Assembly: GCF_011386835.1 (NCBI RefSeq)
Contig: NC_088795.1
Span: 118,561,434 to 118,625,433 of the forward strand
Direction of reading: 5' to 3'
DNA from: Chrysemys picta bellii
Taxonomy: Eukaryota; Chordata; Testudines; Emydidae
Length of the DNA: 64,000 nucleotides
Shown: positions 48,019 through 58,927 of the stretch, piece after piece
Layout of the letters: each line of letters starts with the position of its first letter
How positions within the stretch are numbered: position 1 is the stretch's first letter
The notes under the pieces: model-generated
What the model saw: the letters and a program-made list of their open reading frames with translations, nothing else
What the model was told of the DNA's origin: nothing
Databases searched by the model: none
Program-made: the position numbers and the translations under genes

Positions 48019-48216
48019 AAAGGGCATAAATGAGTTGGTAAGACAACTCCCACCTGTTCATGCTCTCTGTATGTGTGTATATATATCTCCTCAGTATATG
48101 TTCCACTCTATATGCATTCGAAGAAGTGGGCTGTAGCCCACGAAAGCTTATGCTCTAATAAATGTTAGTCTCTAAGGTGCCACAAGTCCTCCTGTTATTT
48201 TTAAAGGGCATAAATG
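48019..48216. mobile_element. Second copy of the inverted-dimer family, single orientation, with TSD
   Basis: TSD 'aaagggcataaatg' at 48019-48032 and 48203-48216. The insert includes 'gacaactcccacctgttcat', 'tgtgtgtatatatatctcct', 'gaagaagtgggctgtagccc' and 'gtctctaaggtgccacaag'. It stops at 'gttattttt', so it lacks the '...gctgctaccctgaaacctg' end of the 41.9-kb copy. Confidence 0.8.
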
Positions 48217-48253
48217 GTGTATGTATATAAAGTTAGATTTTTAAATCTAATCT

Positions 48254-48540
48254 TAGGGCTAGTCTACACTGGCAACACTAAATCGCTGCCGTGGCAGCGC
48301 TTTAACAGGGCTTGTGTAGTTGCGGCAGAGCGCTGGGATAGAGCTCTCCCAGCGCTCTACAAAAACCACCTCCACGAGGGGCATAGCTACCAGCGCTGTG
48401 AGCGCGGCTCTCACCACTGGTGCACTGTCTACACTGGCGCTTTACAGCGCTGAAACTTGCTGCACTCAGGGAGGTGTTTTTTCACACCCCTGAGCGAGAA
48501 AAGTTGCAGCGCTGTAAATTGCCAGTGTAGACAAGCCCTA
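48254..48540. mobile_element. hAT-type MITE with near-perfect terminal inverted repeats
   Basis: Begins 'tagggctagtctacactggc' and ends 'gccagtgtagacaagcccta'. The GC-rich interior has repeated 'cagcgct' motifs. Confidence 0.8.
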
Positions 48541-48591
48541 ATATACAATTAGTAACACAGAAAGGGGTTAGGTTGGAGGGGAGTGCAAAAT

Positions 48592-49980
48592 GTGATTCTT
48601 CTTTGAGTCTTTGTATGTGGCCCATTCTAGATACATATGTTCCTCATGTGTATAAGCGCTGAATCTTTGAGCGGCAGTGTCCATTGGAGCCATGCTTGTG
48701 CTCTGCGTGTCCTCGTGCCCTGCTCACCTGTAGATCTATAGAACAGAGCATCCCCGACCACCCTCTGTTCCCTCTTGCCATCTGGGGCAGCGAGACAGAA
48801 CTCTGCCAGGTCTGCCCACTGCTTCATAGCAACCTCTCTTTGTAGCATTCTCCTGGACTTTGGCAGATCCTTGTTTTTATTTCAATGAGTTTAATTTTAA
48901 TAATGTGGTTCATTCTAGTGCCTCAGTACCTTCTGCCAAATGACTGAGCCCAAACCAGGTTTCAAGCCCTCCTCATCAGGCAGTGGTCTTAGCCCCTTAA
49001 CCTTTGGACATACCCATTTCTGTTATTCGAGTGAGGGCCCCGTTCCAAGCCTTTGCTCAGCATATCAGTCCTCCTCCAAGAGAACCCACCTTTCCAGAGA
49101 CACTCTGCTAACACTTTGTTCTGTTGGAACAATCAATGAGGGAGCATTAGATTTAGAAACATGTACCTCGCAGAGGCGCCATGTTCCCAGGAGATGCCCG
49201 ACCCCCACTCCGCCCCAGTCCCTGCCCCCATTCCACCCCTTCCCACAAACCCCCTTCTCTTCCTGCCCCCGCACTGCCCCATTCTGTTCTTTCCCCCATC
49301 TCTTCCTGCCTGCACTCCTCCCACCCCTAGCCTCCTGCACGCCACTGAACAGCTGATCACAGCGGGTGGGAAGCGCTGGGAGGGAGGGGAAGGAGCTGAT
49401 CAGCGGGACCCACTGGTGGGCAGAAGGGCTTGGGGGGGAGCAGGAGGAGCTGATCTGTGGGGCTGCCAGTGGATGCTAAGCAACCACTGTTTTTTTCCCG
49501 TGGAGCACCCATGGAGTTGGCGCCTACGGTACCTTGGACTCCAAAAAGGGATTATCCGCACAAAAACTTCCATTCCTTCAGTGCCCCAGTAAGTACAGAC
49601 TCTCCCCCAAAAGCTCCCTTGGCCAGTATTGAGAAGGGAACCTCTGTTCCTTTGACAAGCCATCAGTCCCACAAACTGAAGTCTGTACTAACTGGGGCTT
49701 TGGCATTGAAGCTTGGTACCACCTCTACCTTCTTAAGGCAGGGCACAAGTGAGCACTGTAGCAAGGGTGATTCACAGCACCCATCCTCTTCACCAGATCA
49801 GGAGAAACCTAACGAGGAAAAAAGATTAATGGGCCATTTGACTCTTCTAAATCTCATGGAAAGACCTGATCAGGCTAGTCTGACAGGCTCTTTGACTCCT
49901 CCAGCGCATCTGAAGCCAAGTCAACCCCAGTACCAAAGACCAGCACTAGTAAGGGCTCCCTCTCAGCTCTGGTACTGATA
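48592..49980 (+). mobile_element. Second DIRS-like remnant (5' end and gag-like region), split by a MITE
   Basis: 'gtgattcttctttgagtctt' and the following 'cattctagatacatatgttc' resemble the turtle DIRS terminal repeat. Then comes a serine/proline-rich frame (48940-49160: KPGFKPSSSGSGLSPLTF). After a 358-base MITE at 49171-49528 it resumes as a gag-like frame (49509-49978: VPWTPKRDYPHKNFHSFS, SFSAPVSTDSPPKAPL). No RT or recombinase was seen. Confidence 0.6.
49171..49528. mobile_element. GC-rich hAT-like MITE with an 8-bp TSD, inside the DIRS remnant
   Basis: Ends 'cagaggcgccatg' and 'catggagttggcgcctacg' are inverted over about 11 bases. Flanks 'gtacctcg' (49163-49170) and 'gtaccttg' (49529-49536) match in seven of eight positions. 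Same family as 63148-63544. Confidence 0.7.
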
Positions 49981-50205
49981 TCAAGACACACACACACACC
50001 CAAGTACAGGACTGAGTATTGATATCCAGGTCTTAGCTGTGCCTGTGGGATCTATTATTAACTACAGATCTATGGTCCTGACCCCAATCACAGTGCGGAT
50101 GTTACCAGTGCTAGCTTCTCTACTGCTGAGAAAATATAAGAAGACCCCAGCAACAGTACTCTCCCTTCTACTCTTCAGAGATCGTTTCTTTAAATATAAA
50201 CAAGC
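49981..50205. other. Tail of the DIRS-like remnant and unassigned DNA
   Basis: A short (CA)n lies at 49987-50000. Serine/threonine codons are no longer evident. Confidence 0.35.
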
Positions 50206-50209
50206 GTAA

Positions 50210-50380
50210 ACCACTCTGATCTGACAGACAGCAGGAGTATTTCATTTGAAAAGTAACATCAACTTGCCCAAGATCACATAGGGAATTTGTTGCAGAGAAG
50301 GACACTGAGCCCAGGTTTCCCAAATCCCAGGCTAATACCCAGATCCAGATCCAAACTTCATCCAAAGTGTGGGTGTGTTT
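50210..50380 (-). mobile_element. MIR-type SINE remnant
   Basis: 'cttgcccaagatcacatagg' and 'ctgagcccaggtttcccaaa' match the MIR core. The orientation is not firmly set. Confidence 0.6.
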
Positions 50381-50499
50381 GGAGCCAGAGGTTGGGCTAG
50401 GGCTATTTCTATATCTATATCAAATTTATTTTGCACTGAACAGTGAGCCTAACTCTTGTTAAAATAAGTGGGAGTTAGGTGCCTCAGTACTTTTAAAAA

Positions 50500-50645
50500 T
50501 CTGGGCCTCTGTGCCTTACTTCCCTTAACTGTATAATGGGTGTAATACCACCTTTCTACTTCAATAGGGTAGTGTGAGGATAAATACATTTAAGACTGGG
50601 AGGGCTCAGATACTAGGCAGTGGAGGCATATAAGTACCTTTGACA
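50500..50645 (+). mobile_element. MIR SINE
   Basis: 'ctgggcctctgtgccttact', 'aactgtataatgggtgtaat', 'gtgaggataaatacatttaa' and 'gctcagatactaggc' follow the MIR order. Confidence 0.85.
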
Positions 50646-50699
50646 GATGAACCAAGATGAACCAATACAAACTCCGCCTTGAGAATGTATTGTTATTCT

Positions 50700-50830
50700 T
50701 TATATTGTGTTAGTATCTAGGAGCACTAGTCAGACACCAGGACCCCATTGTGCTAGCATTGTACAAACAGAACAAAAAGTTAGTACCTGCCCCCCAAAGA
50801 GCTTACAAATCCCTCTTTGTGATATAGCTG
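50700..50830 (-). repeat. Ancient amniote dispersed repeat
   Basis: 'caggaccccattgtgctagc', 'attgtacaaacagaacaaaa' and 'ccccaaagagcttacaaatc' are a well-conserved old repeat also seen, inverted, near 44225-44275. Class not certain. Confidence 0.65.
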
Positions 50831-52939
50831 AATTGATGTTTGTAATATGAGGGTTTGGGGAAGCTGCTTTTTCTAATTACTTTAACTTTTCTATAAAGAC
50901 TCAAATTTTCCCATGAGTATCACCTGGCAAATAATATGCATTTTTACCCTCTCCCTCTAACTGTAGAGAATGTTTTAGCAGAGACGAATGAGGTTTTTGG
51001 GCGCCATCTGGTGGGAGCTTTATAAATGTCAGATGCTTTTAAGGTTTTAAATAATGGGCCAAATTCTGCTCTCCTCTATATTAGCAAAACCCCAGTCAAG
51101 TTACAGTGATAAAATAAGTGAGAGTAGACTGTCACCTAATATATTTTTTGTCTTATGTTTTATAGTCAGGTCAGAAGCTTATTTTATAATATGGCAATTT
51201 CACATTGTAAAAAATCTTAATTGTACCCTAAAAATATCTTACAACATCCTTTATGGTAAAGGTATTCAAAATTAAGATATGCTGATTAAGCTTCCTATGC
51301 AGGGATCATATGTGACCTTACAGAGAGAGAGAGAAATATGGGGATAAGTTTGCTGGCATGTACCAAGTGAGGATTTGGAGCCAAGCAAAACAGCTTGTGT
51401 TCTTGGAGGAGGAGAGTAGTTAGCTTGTGCCTGTGTCGTGCAGTTTAGAAGAGCACAGATGGGAGCCTCAGCAGAAAAGTTTTTCACTCTGCAGCTAGAC
51501 AGAAATGCTTTAGTCAGACCAGTGTGGGCTGAAACTGAGCAACTGAACAAGAGGTTGTGCTTAGCTAAAGTTTTATTCTGTTGGGGTTAATCATTTTAAA
51601 ATGTATTTGGTGAGTCTGTGAATTTTAGAGCACTCTTGTGTGAGTGTCACAACAGTAGCTCAGAAGCCAATAAGTCTGATGCAGAGCTACACCGGTTCAC
51701 AAGGCGAAATAAACATTTTACATTCTGGGGTTCTTGGAGGGTGTTGGAAATTCCCATAGTTACCAAAATATCTCATGGGCACATGAAGGAAAAGCTAAAC
51801 CAAATTCTTTAGAAATACCGGCAGATTTGTAAGTTCTATTTTCCTCTTACTGGTTTGGGTTTTTTCCCTTTTTTAAAGGAGAGGTAGGAGTTAGTAATCC
51901 ATAAAAGACAGTTAGGCATATATTGTGTAAAACATGTGGCATATATGTCTTTTTAAGCTGGCAGCCAGCTCCATGGATAGAACGCTCTAGGCTTTGATGA
52001 ATCATTTGTTGATGGATATAGCATTCATTTCCACTAGAGGTCACTACGTGCAAATGATTACGTCTTCATTTTAATATCAATTACTTTTATTGGTTTACAT
52101 GAGAAAATTTGTAGCACATTTTGCAATTCAAGAGGTTAATGGGGCCCAGCTGCATGAAATGTACCAATTGACTGAAGACATGACATTTTTTATGGGCCCC
52201 AATTAAGCCATAGATTATTTCATTCTAAAATAAGGGAAGTTGGCTCAGCCATGTACATTTTATATTGAAGAGTGTCAAATTAGTTTCAGCCAGAACCAAA
52301 CCCCTACTAACATTACCTAACTTTAGGAAATTTCAGATCCAAATCCAAACGTCACTGGTGGCCTCTTTTTTTATAATGATCTGAGCCATCGTTTCTGATC
52401 CAAGTATCCAGGTACGCTGGGAAAGATTGGATTTTAGACAGTAGCATGTAGAGTGAAAGATATTTTGATGCAGAGGCCACTGCAGTTCTCATAGGCCCAA
52501 ATGCTGATGCCACTGCAGTTAACAATATCAGTAGAAGCAGTGTTTGGCTCTTAGTGAAGTTGTTATGTGGGGGGAAAAACTCTTTCACCCTTATAAAATT
52601 CCAGTATGCTCCTAGTTAGACAGAAGCAAATTCTGGCTAGAGCAGTAGCTGCAGCATTTCTCCATCTTATTAATCAAAACAAAAACAATTCAAATATAAC
52701 ATTATTACTTAATGATGCCACAGAGGCAATTTACTTATCTAAATTAAATGAGACATACTGTATATTGAGTGTAGAAGCTTATACTTGGTTCATCATCATT
52801 GTATCTGACTGAGTTTCTCCCAGTGATTAAATAAATAAGCAATTAACATGTTCTAGGATACATAAAAGCCCGTTGGCCAGGGCAAAATCAAAAGATATTT
52901 TAATAGGGATTTGACACATCCATTTTTGTAGTATTTATT
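50831..52939. other. Non-coding DNA
   Basis: 'gggccaaattctgctctcct' (51056) is an old-repeat motif. No exon recognised. (GA)-rich block at 51320-51334. Confidence 0.4.
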
Positions 52940-53635
52940 GGATATAAAATATGTTTCTTCACTGGTGAGGAGTGGGATGAAAGGAAGTTGCGCCTCTGGG
53001 GAGAACTTGGTTGGGATGGAAAAAATAGCCAGAAAAATGTGAATGAAAATTGGGAGTTCATTAAGGAGAGTTTATTGGATGGCAATGATTCCACAATCAA
53101 GAAAGAGGATAACGTTGGCTAAAAGCCCATCTTGGTTCAGTGCAAAGTGAAAGCAGCAATTAGAAATAAAAAAGCAATATATAACAAATGGGGGGAAGGG
53201 AAATAGATAGCAATCAATATAAAGTAGATGGTATGAAGTGTAGAAAATTGGTAAGGGAAGCTAAAGATATCAGGGCAAAATCTATGGCTGGCAGGACTAA
53301 GGACAATAAGGACTTATTTAAGCATATTAGGAACAAAAGAAATCCTAACAGTAATATAGACCAATTGGTAGGTGGAGATGATAAAATTGTTAATAATGAT
53401 GCAGAAAAGGCATAAAGGTTCAATAAATATTTCTGTTCTGTATTTGGAAAGAAGGAAAATGTAATCCTCTCAAATGAAGTACTTCACAGTCCATTAGTAA
53501 CTAAGGAGGAGGTTCAATATCATCTAAGGATAAATATTTTTAAATCAGCAGGCCCAGACAACATGCACAAAAGAGTCTTAAAAGAGTTGACTAAGGAGAT
53601 CTCTGGCCCACTGATGTTAACTTTAATAACTCTTG
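52940..53635 (+). mobile_element. CR1 LINE fragment, sense (EN-RT linker region)
   Basis: The frame 53188-53415 includes RKLVREAKDIRAKSMAG, DNKDLFKHIRNKRNPNSN and DDKIVNNDAEKA, the CR1 region between endonuclease and RT. 'aaagagttgactaaggagat' at 53580 starts the usual ELSKEI-PL block. It resumes at about 54190 after an insertion. Confidence 0.85.
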
Positions 53636-54180
53636 GTGTGAAGGGAAACACCCTCACTCTAGTGGAAAGGAAACTAACAAACTTTTCTGGGCCTGTTCAG
53701 CACTAAAGAGGTGCCTCTGCAAGTCTTGCTCTGCCTGGAGGGGGAGAGGAAAACCTGCCACAGGAAGGAGTGGTGAACAGAAGGACTGCTCAAATTCAGA
53801 GACTACTGACAGCAGACAGGTTAGCTGAGAAGCCCTCACCACTCCTGAAGCTGCATGGACTAGTTGCAAAGCAGTACACCTCAGGAAAAGAAGACAGAGG
53901 TAGACCCCACTAAGGGACAATAGACCCTGATAGACCAAGCGCAAAGAGCTGGATCCTGAAAGACTGCTTGAGAGACAGGCTACCTTTCTTTTTCTTTATT
54001 TTCACTTAGATTCCCCTCTCATAAGAGAAAGAGAGGACCTTTCTTTTGTCTGTTTGTTTTACTCCAAGAACTCCTCATGTGCTACAACGTGGGGAGAAGG
54101 ACAGTATAAATGACTGGCAGCAGTGTCTGGAGAGGGCTTGACTATGGAGCCCCTGCCTCCCACACTTGAAATACCAGGAA
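53636..54180. mobile_element. Unclassified insertion inside CR1 (possible LTR-type sequence)
   Basis: It interrupts the CR1 frame between the ELTKEISGPL and PPYLKTAAG blocks. It contains 'ctttcttttgtctgtttgtt' and 'gatcctgaaagactgcttg'. Similar non-CR1 sequence resumes at 54440-54670 and 55770-56350, so these may be pieces of one larger, shuffled LTR-like repeat. No gene was recognised in it. Confidence 0.4.
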
Positions 54181-54189
54181 AATTTCAGA

Positions 54190-54435
54190 AGACTAGGAGA
54201 GTACCCCCATATTTAAAAACGGCAGCAGGCTTACCCAGAAACCATAGACCAGTTATCCTGTCATCAACCCTGGGCAAAATTATGGAAAGGCTTAATCAGG
54301 TTTCAGCTGATAAAGAATTAAAGAATTGGAATATAAGTAATGTCAGTCAACAGGGCTTTATTAAAAATAGGTCTTGTCAAACGAACCTGATTTCATTCTT
54401 TGATGAGATTACAAGTTTGACCAGACCACATGATG
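54190..54435 (+). mobile_element. CR1 LINE fragment, RT palm region
   Basis: HRPVILSSTLGKIMERLNQV then QQGFIKNRSCQTNLISFFDE is the CR1 RT block (NYRPVSLTS.PGKIMER..., GFxKxRSCQTNLISFFDE). Same orientation as the 52940-53635 piece. Confidence 0.85.
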
Positions 54436-54671
54436 CTGAACTCTATTTTGGTACCTATATTTTTCCACAAACTGGACTAGGAACTGAGTTTGGAACAGAG
54501 GGTTCCCACCATATGGAAAAGCTATATAAGGTGAGGAGTGACATAATTTCTGGGCCTCACTCCCCACACAAGAGAACTCCTGGAAAAACCTGAGGAGCAA
54601 AGACTGAACTGGGGGAAGTGCTAGTCCCAGGCTAAAGGAATTTCTAGCCTATGTATGGAAATCTAGGATTT
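54436..54671. other. Possible LTR-like sequence
   Basis: 'tggaaaagctatataaggtg' resembles a TATA-bearing LTR promoter. See 53636-54180 and 55770-56350. Confidence 0.3.
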
Positions 54672-54675
54672 GAAT

Positions 54676-55568
54676 TACACCTCTACCCCGATATAACACA
54701 GTCCTCAGGAGCCAAAAAAATCTCACCGTGTTATAGGTGAGACCGTGTTATATTGGGGTAGGGAGAGGAACCGCTCCCCACCCCAGCTCATCTCTGCTCT
54801 GCCTCCTCATCCTCCCTGAGCGCACTGCTGCCGCTCCACTTCTCTCTCCCTCCCTTAGAGGCTTTCTGCACCAATCAGCTGTTTGGCCTGGCAAGCCTGG
54901 AAGGGAGCGGGGGAGAAGTGGAGCGGCGGCGGTGCGCTCAGGGAAGGAGGCGGAGATGAGCTGGAGCAAGGAGTGGTTCCTCCACCCCCATTATTTGCTG
55001 TGGCCTTCCCCGGGACCCCCCCCACCCACCCCAGCACACCTCCGTTCTGCCTCCTCCCACGAGCGCACCGCGGCTCCGCTTCTTCCCCCTCCCTCCCTCC
55101 CAGGCTTGCCGCGCCAATCAGCTGTTTGACACGGGCAAGCCTGGGAGGGAGAAGCAGAGCTGAGCGACGTGCTCATGGGAGTAGGCGGAGGTGAGCTGGG
55201 GCGGGGAGAGGTTCCTCTGCCTCCCCCCTTATTTGCTGCGCCCCCCCCCGCCCCAGCTCACCTCTGCTCCGCCTCTGCCTCCTCCCACAAGCACGCTGCA
55301 GCTCCGCTTCTCCTCCCTCCCAAGCTTGCAGTGCCAAACAGCTGACTGGCGCAGCAAGCCTGGGAGGGAGGAGAAGTGGAGCTGCAGTGTGCTCATGGGA
55401 GGAGGCAGAGCGGAGGTGAGCTGGGGCGGGGGGGCCCCAGGGAGGGACGCAGCAAGTAACGGGTGAGCTCAGAGGAACCGCTTGCAGTAACACAAATTCA
55501 GATATAACGAGGTAAGGCAGCCCCATCCTCCGAATTCACGTTATATCGGACTGCATTATATCGGGGTA
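54676..55568. mobile_element. Tigger-like DNA transposon remnant filled with palindromic units
   Basis: Ends 'acctctaccccgatataac' and 'gcattatatcggggta' are inverted. The phrases 'accgtgttata' and 'gataacgaggtaaggc' fit a turtle TcMar-Tigger-like family. Inside are three roughly 190-base units (about 54780-54975, 55020-55205, 55250-55440). Each is itself a long imperfect palindrome: 'agctcacctctgctccgcct' against 'ggcggaggtgagctgg'-like arms, with 'caatcagctgtttg' near the centre. No transposase remains. Confidence 0.7.
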
Positions 55569-55575
55569 AAAAAAA

Positions 55576-55762
55576 ATGGAGATAGCTTATCTCCTAGAAC
55601 TAGAAGGGACCTCAAAAGGTCATCAAGTCTAGCCCACTGCCTTCACTAGCAGGACCAAGTACTGATTTTGCCCCAGATCCCTAAGTGGTCCACTTAAGGA
55701 TTGAATTTACAAGCCTGGGTTTAGCAGGCCAATGGTCAAACCACTGAGCTATCCCTCCCCAG
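55576..55762 (-). mobile_element. tRNA-derived SINE, antisense
   Basis: 'atggagatagcttatctcct' to 'ccactgagctatccctcccc'. The same subfamily as 18620 and 36232. It lies directly beside the Tigger-like element. Confidence 0.9.
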
Positions 55763-55769
55763 GGTAGAA

Positions 55770-56350
55770 GTGTAGTAATTTCTCACCCTGACTGATGATA
55801 CAAGCAGACCCTAATATACTAGATAGTGGAATCTTGCAGTTTTTTGTCTTTGTTTGTTTGTTTGTTTGTTTTGTTTTTGGCTAGGTAATCTACTTTGATC
55901 TGTTTGCTATCACTTATCACTTAAAATGTATCTTTCTGTAGTTGTTTTGAGTGAAGTGTCTGGAAAAATCTCAGCTCAGTTAGCAAGGGCTGGTGTGCAT
56001 AGTCTTCTGCACATTGTGAGAGATGCAAACTGGGTAATTAATTCATACTGGTTGGGTTTTTGACCGGGCAGGACAGTACAACTCTAGGGTCCTAGGCTGC
56101 AGAGTTGGGGGTATTTTGTCTGTGGCCTTTCTATTGTTGGTTCATGCAGTGGCTGGCCAGAGCCTGAATGTAACTGCAGTTGGGTATGTCCCTACATGTG
56201 TGAATGCTGGTTTGAGTGTAGGACCAGGAGCAGTCTGCAGTTTGTCACAGCAGCACAGTGTGAGCGGGAACCCAGACTGGTGAGTTAGAGGGCTCAGTGG
56301 TACCCCAGTTCCAGGTTGCACCAGGGAGGGGACACATCACACCCTCCAAT
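55770..56350. mobile_element. Possible LTR / internal fragment of an ERV-like repeat
   Basis: 'gctatcacttatcacttaaa' and 'gagggctcagtggtacccca' followed by 'gttccaggttgcaccaggg' are familiar from turtle LTR-type repeats. No coding frame. Low confidence because no PBS, PPT or repeated LTR pair was established. (TTTG)n occurs at 55851-55872. Confidence 0.4.
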
Positions 56351-57998
56351 CTCTAATAGCCAATGGGGGAAGTGGCCTAGACTTTGATGCACCCCAGAAG
56401 GGAAACTGAACTCTTTAATGGCCCAGCAGGAGAGTTAGGGCCTGAAAGGCCCAGAGAGGGCAAGGACATTTCCTCTAGAGGAAGCCCTGGAATATGGTCT
56501 CAGCCCTGGTATTGAGCCATTTATAGGCTGCGGGATTAATTAAGGACCTAAGACCAAGGAGGGCTATAGGGAAAGAAAGTGCAGGCACACACATATTTGA
56601 CCGGTGGCGCTCATGAGAGGTGAGTGCACCCCATTTCGGTCCCATTCTTGGTTGGTCCCTAGGTACTACCATAATATAGAACCTCAGTTGTTCAGGGTGT
56701 GTGCTAGAGCCTACACTCTAGATCCTCTTCCCACTACACCAGTTTTATGCTGGTGTAATGCCAATGAAATCAATACAATTTTACTGGTGTAAACTGGTCT
56801 AATGGAGTAGACAGTCAGGCCCAAGTCTGGATTGAATGGAAGACAAAATATAAAATCTCTATTATAATCTTTGAGACAACTTTGAGAACAGATCATTTGA
56901 GATCATTCAGCTATTACAAGATTTACTTCTTACAGTGCATCGCCTCTCATAATATATCTGATTGTGTACACTGAATGTGCAGATGCCACATTGCCATGTA
57001 TTTCTGAATCCTTACCCATTTCACATCAACAGACCTCTAACTAATGCTGCCTGAAAATGTTTAATTGCTTATCAGCTTCTAGAAACAGTACCAGTCAAGT
57101 ACACAAGGCTTGTATATATCCAGATGAATAAAATCTAATCCATTTCTGATTGTAACATGGGATGATAGAAGAGATCTTTGTTTAAATGTATGGTGTATTT
57201 GCATAGTGTAGAAGGGGAATAGACCAGAGTAAATACTGTTCTCTTGACTAATCTGTCAAAATTATCACTAAGAATTTCTTTCTCATAGGAATTGTGGGTT
57301 GTTACTTTCTCCTCTGTACTGGTATGATGTGACCCAGAGGTGGCCGCATTTCAACAGCGGTGGAGGGAGATAATAGTGAAGTGGGTTTTTTTATTATTAT
57401 TTTAATCATTAAATGTCTTTAGAAATCTGAAGTATTATAGTTCACTGTCATCCCTTCTCATGCCAAATTATCTTTGTGATGGTATGCAAAACATACCTCT
57501 AATGTTACTTGATGTCCCCTTTGGAGTATAGATAATCCAGTAGAAAATCAGAACTTCAAAGCCTGCAACATAGTTTACATCCAAAGTGAGGTTGAGCAGA
57601 GGCCCCCAATGTAAGGGGTTAACAGATTCACCTAATAACTTATCTTCTCTGTTCCTAGAGTTCACTGATATATTGTATGTATACTAAGAAAGTAATTTAT
57701 TTCTGCCTGTATGCCAAGTACATGGTATATATGGTCAAGCAATTACTTGTATTACTGTCTATCATATCTTGAGTAAAGTATTTAAAAGAATTGGCCAGAG
57801 GCAACTAGTACTGACTCTGTAACTTTATACAGTATTTGTGAAAGTGATTATTTTGTTTCTGCACAAAACGACATGGAGGGCTCAATTATGGGATCCTTTG
57901 TTCTTGTTGCCATGGCATTTTGTATAAGCACAGCAAATGTCTAAAATGGGCTTGTAATCAAAATTCTTACAATATTCTGACTTTTGTCTTCTCTTCAG
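56351..57998. other. Non-coding DNA before the putative last exon
   Basis: No exon recognised. 'tggtgtaaactggtctaatgg' near 56784 is an old-repeat motif. Confidence 0.4.
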
Positions 57999-58018
57999 AT
58001 GCGGTGACTGTCAGCTAA
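57999..58018 (+). CDS. Possible last coding codons of the HMG20-like gene
   Basis: A strong acceptor (cttttgtcttctcttcag) ends at 57998. In the phase left by exon H (a + at = Asn) it reads N-A-V-T-V-S-stop (TAA at 58016-58018). An AATAAA lies 380 bases further on. This is consistent with a short last exon and 3' UTR, but it would need a 24-kb intron and no sequence homology supports it. Confidence 0.35.
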
Positions 58019-58395
58019 GCTACTGCAAAATCTGACAATGGCAACTGCAAACCAATCGTGCGTGATAAAACTCACTGAGCCAAAATGAAGCCACTGGAGT
58101 TGACAATGGAAGTTTACACCATTGGTGAATTTGATTCATTTTCAAAGTATATTTTCAGCATGTTATATTGTATTTTAGCTGTTTATTTCTGTAGAAGTTA
58201 GTGAGCCAAATTCAGCAGTGATGTAAACTACATCTAAATTTACATATTAGATGTAAGCTTGCCATAAGTGGCAATGGAGTGTACTTTGCACCAACTTTTG
58301 CACTGAATAGTTTAGTGCAATGAGTGGGAGTTACTGCATGCTGCCAAGACCGTATTCAGCCTTGAAGTCAGTGGGAGTGACTTATACCATGGGTG

Positions 58396-58401
58396 AATAA
58401 A
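58396..58401 (+). promoter_or_regulatory. Possible polyadenylation signal
   Basis: AATAAA. It is meaningful only if 57999-58018 is the true last exon. Confidence 0.3.
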
Positions 58402-58927
58402 ACCTTTGGAATAGTATGGGCATAAGAAGCAGAGGAAGGCTTCATTTTCATTTTACACCTTGGTGCTAGTTGTTTTCCTGCTACCACCCTCACTTCAGCA
58501 TGTAGGTTACACTTGTTATGCACACCCACTGAATGCCAAATCAGTTGTATAGAATTATATCTTAAAGCAGGTGTAAATTGGTGGGTGGGGGAAGCAAATT
58601 GCAGTAGCAGGAGTCCTATCTAAATAAAACCAGACATCCAGCCTAAGGAAGCAACTGAACAAATAACACAATACATATATTTAAGTCCCTGATAAAAGCC
58701 ATATTAGGTTCAGACTACAAAAACTCACTTTCTTAAAAACAGCCTTGTTTTACTAAAATGTCATTCACTCGAAGCAATTAGAATTTTAACTGCATGGCTG
58801 CTACAGCCAGTAAACTTTTCAATTTGCCTCTGAGGTAAGGAAAGAATTAATACCGACAAGACTTCCAAGTGGTCAGAAAAAATTGGAATACAGGGACCAT
58901 ACCTTTATCTCTGGGCAAAACACATAT
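58402..58927. other. Non-coding DNA
   Basis: No feature recognised. Confidence 0.4.

Larger units (their letters stand above)
21643..58018 (+). other. Gene span: HMG20A/B-like HMG-box protein with an added zinc finger
   Basis: Eight well-supported exons (21643-33632) plus one doubtful last exon (57999-58018) form a gene whose product resembles HMG20A/HMG20B. In mammals those are nuclear, DNA-structure-binding partners of LSD1-CoREST corepressor complexes. Seen here: a basic GGWPKGRK lead-in, an HMG box over three exons, a serine/alanine linker, a C2H2 finger, an acidic segment and a coiled coil. Known of the family: HMG20 proteins have a basic lead-in, the box and a C-terminal coiled coil, with no C2H2 finger that I recall. 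Inferred: a chromatin role. Introns hold SINE, MITE and DIRS insertions. An apparent one-base frame break in the first exon leaves open whether this copy is functional. Start codon and first exons not found. Confidence 0.75.
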
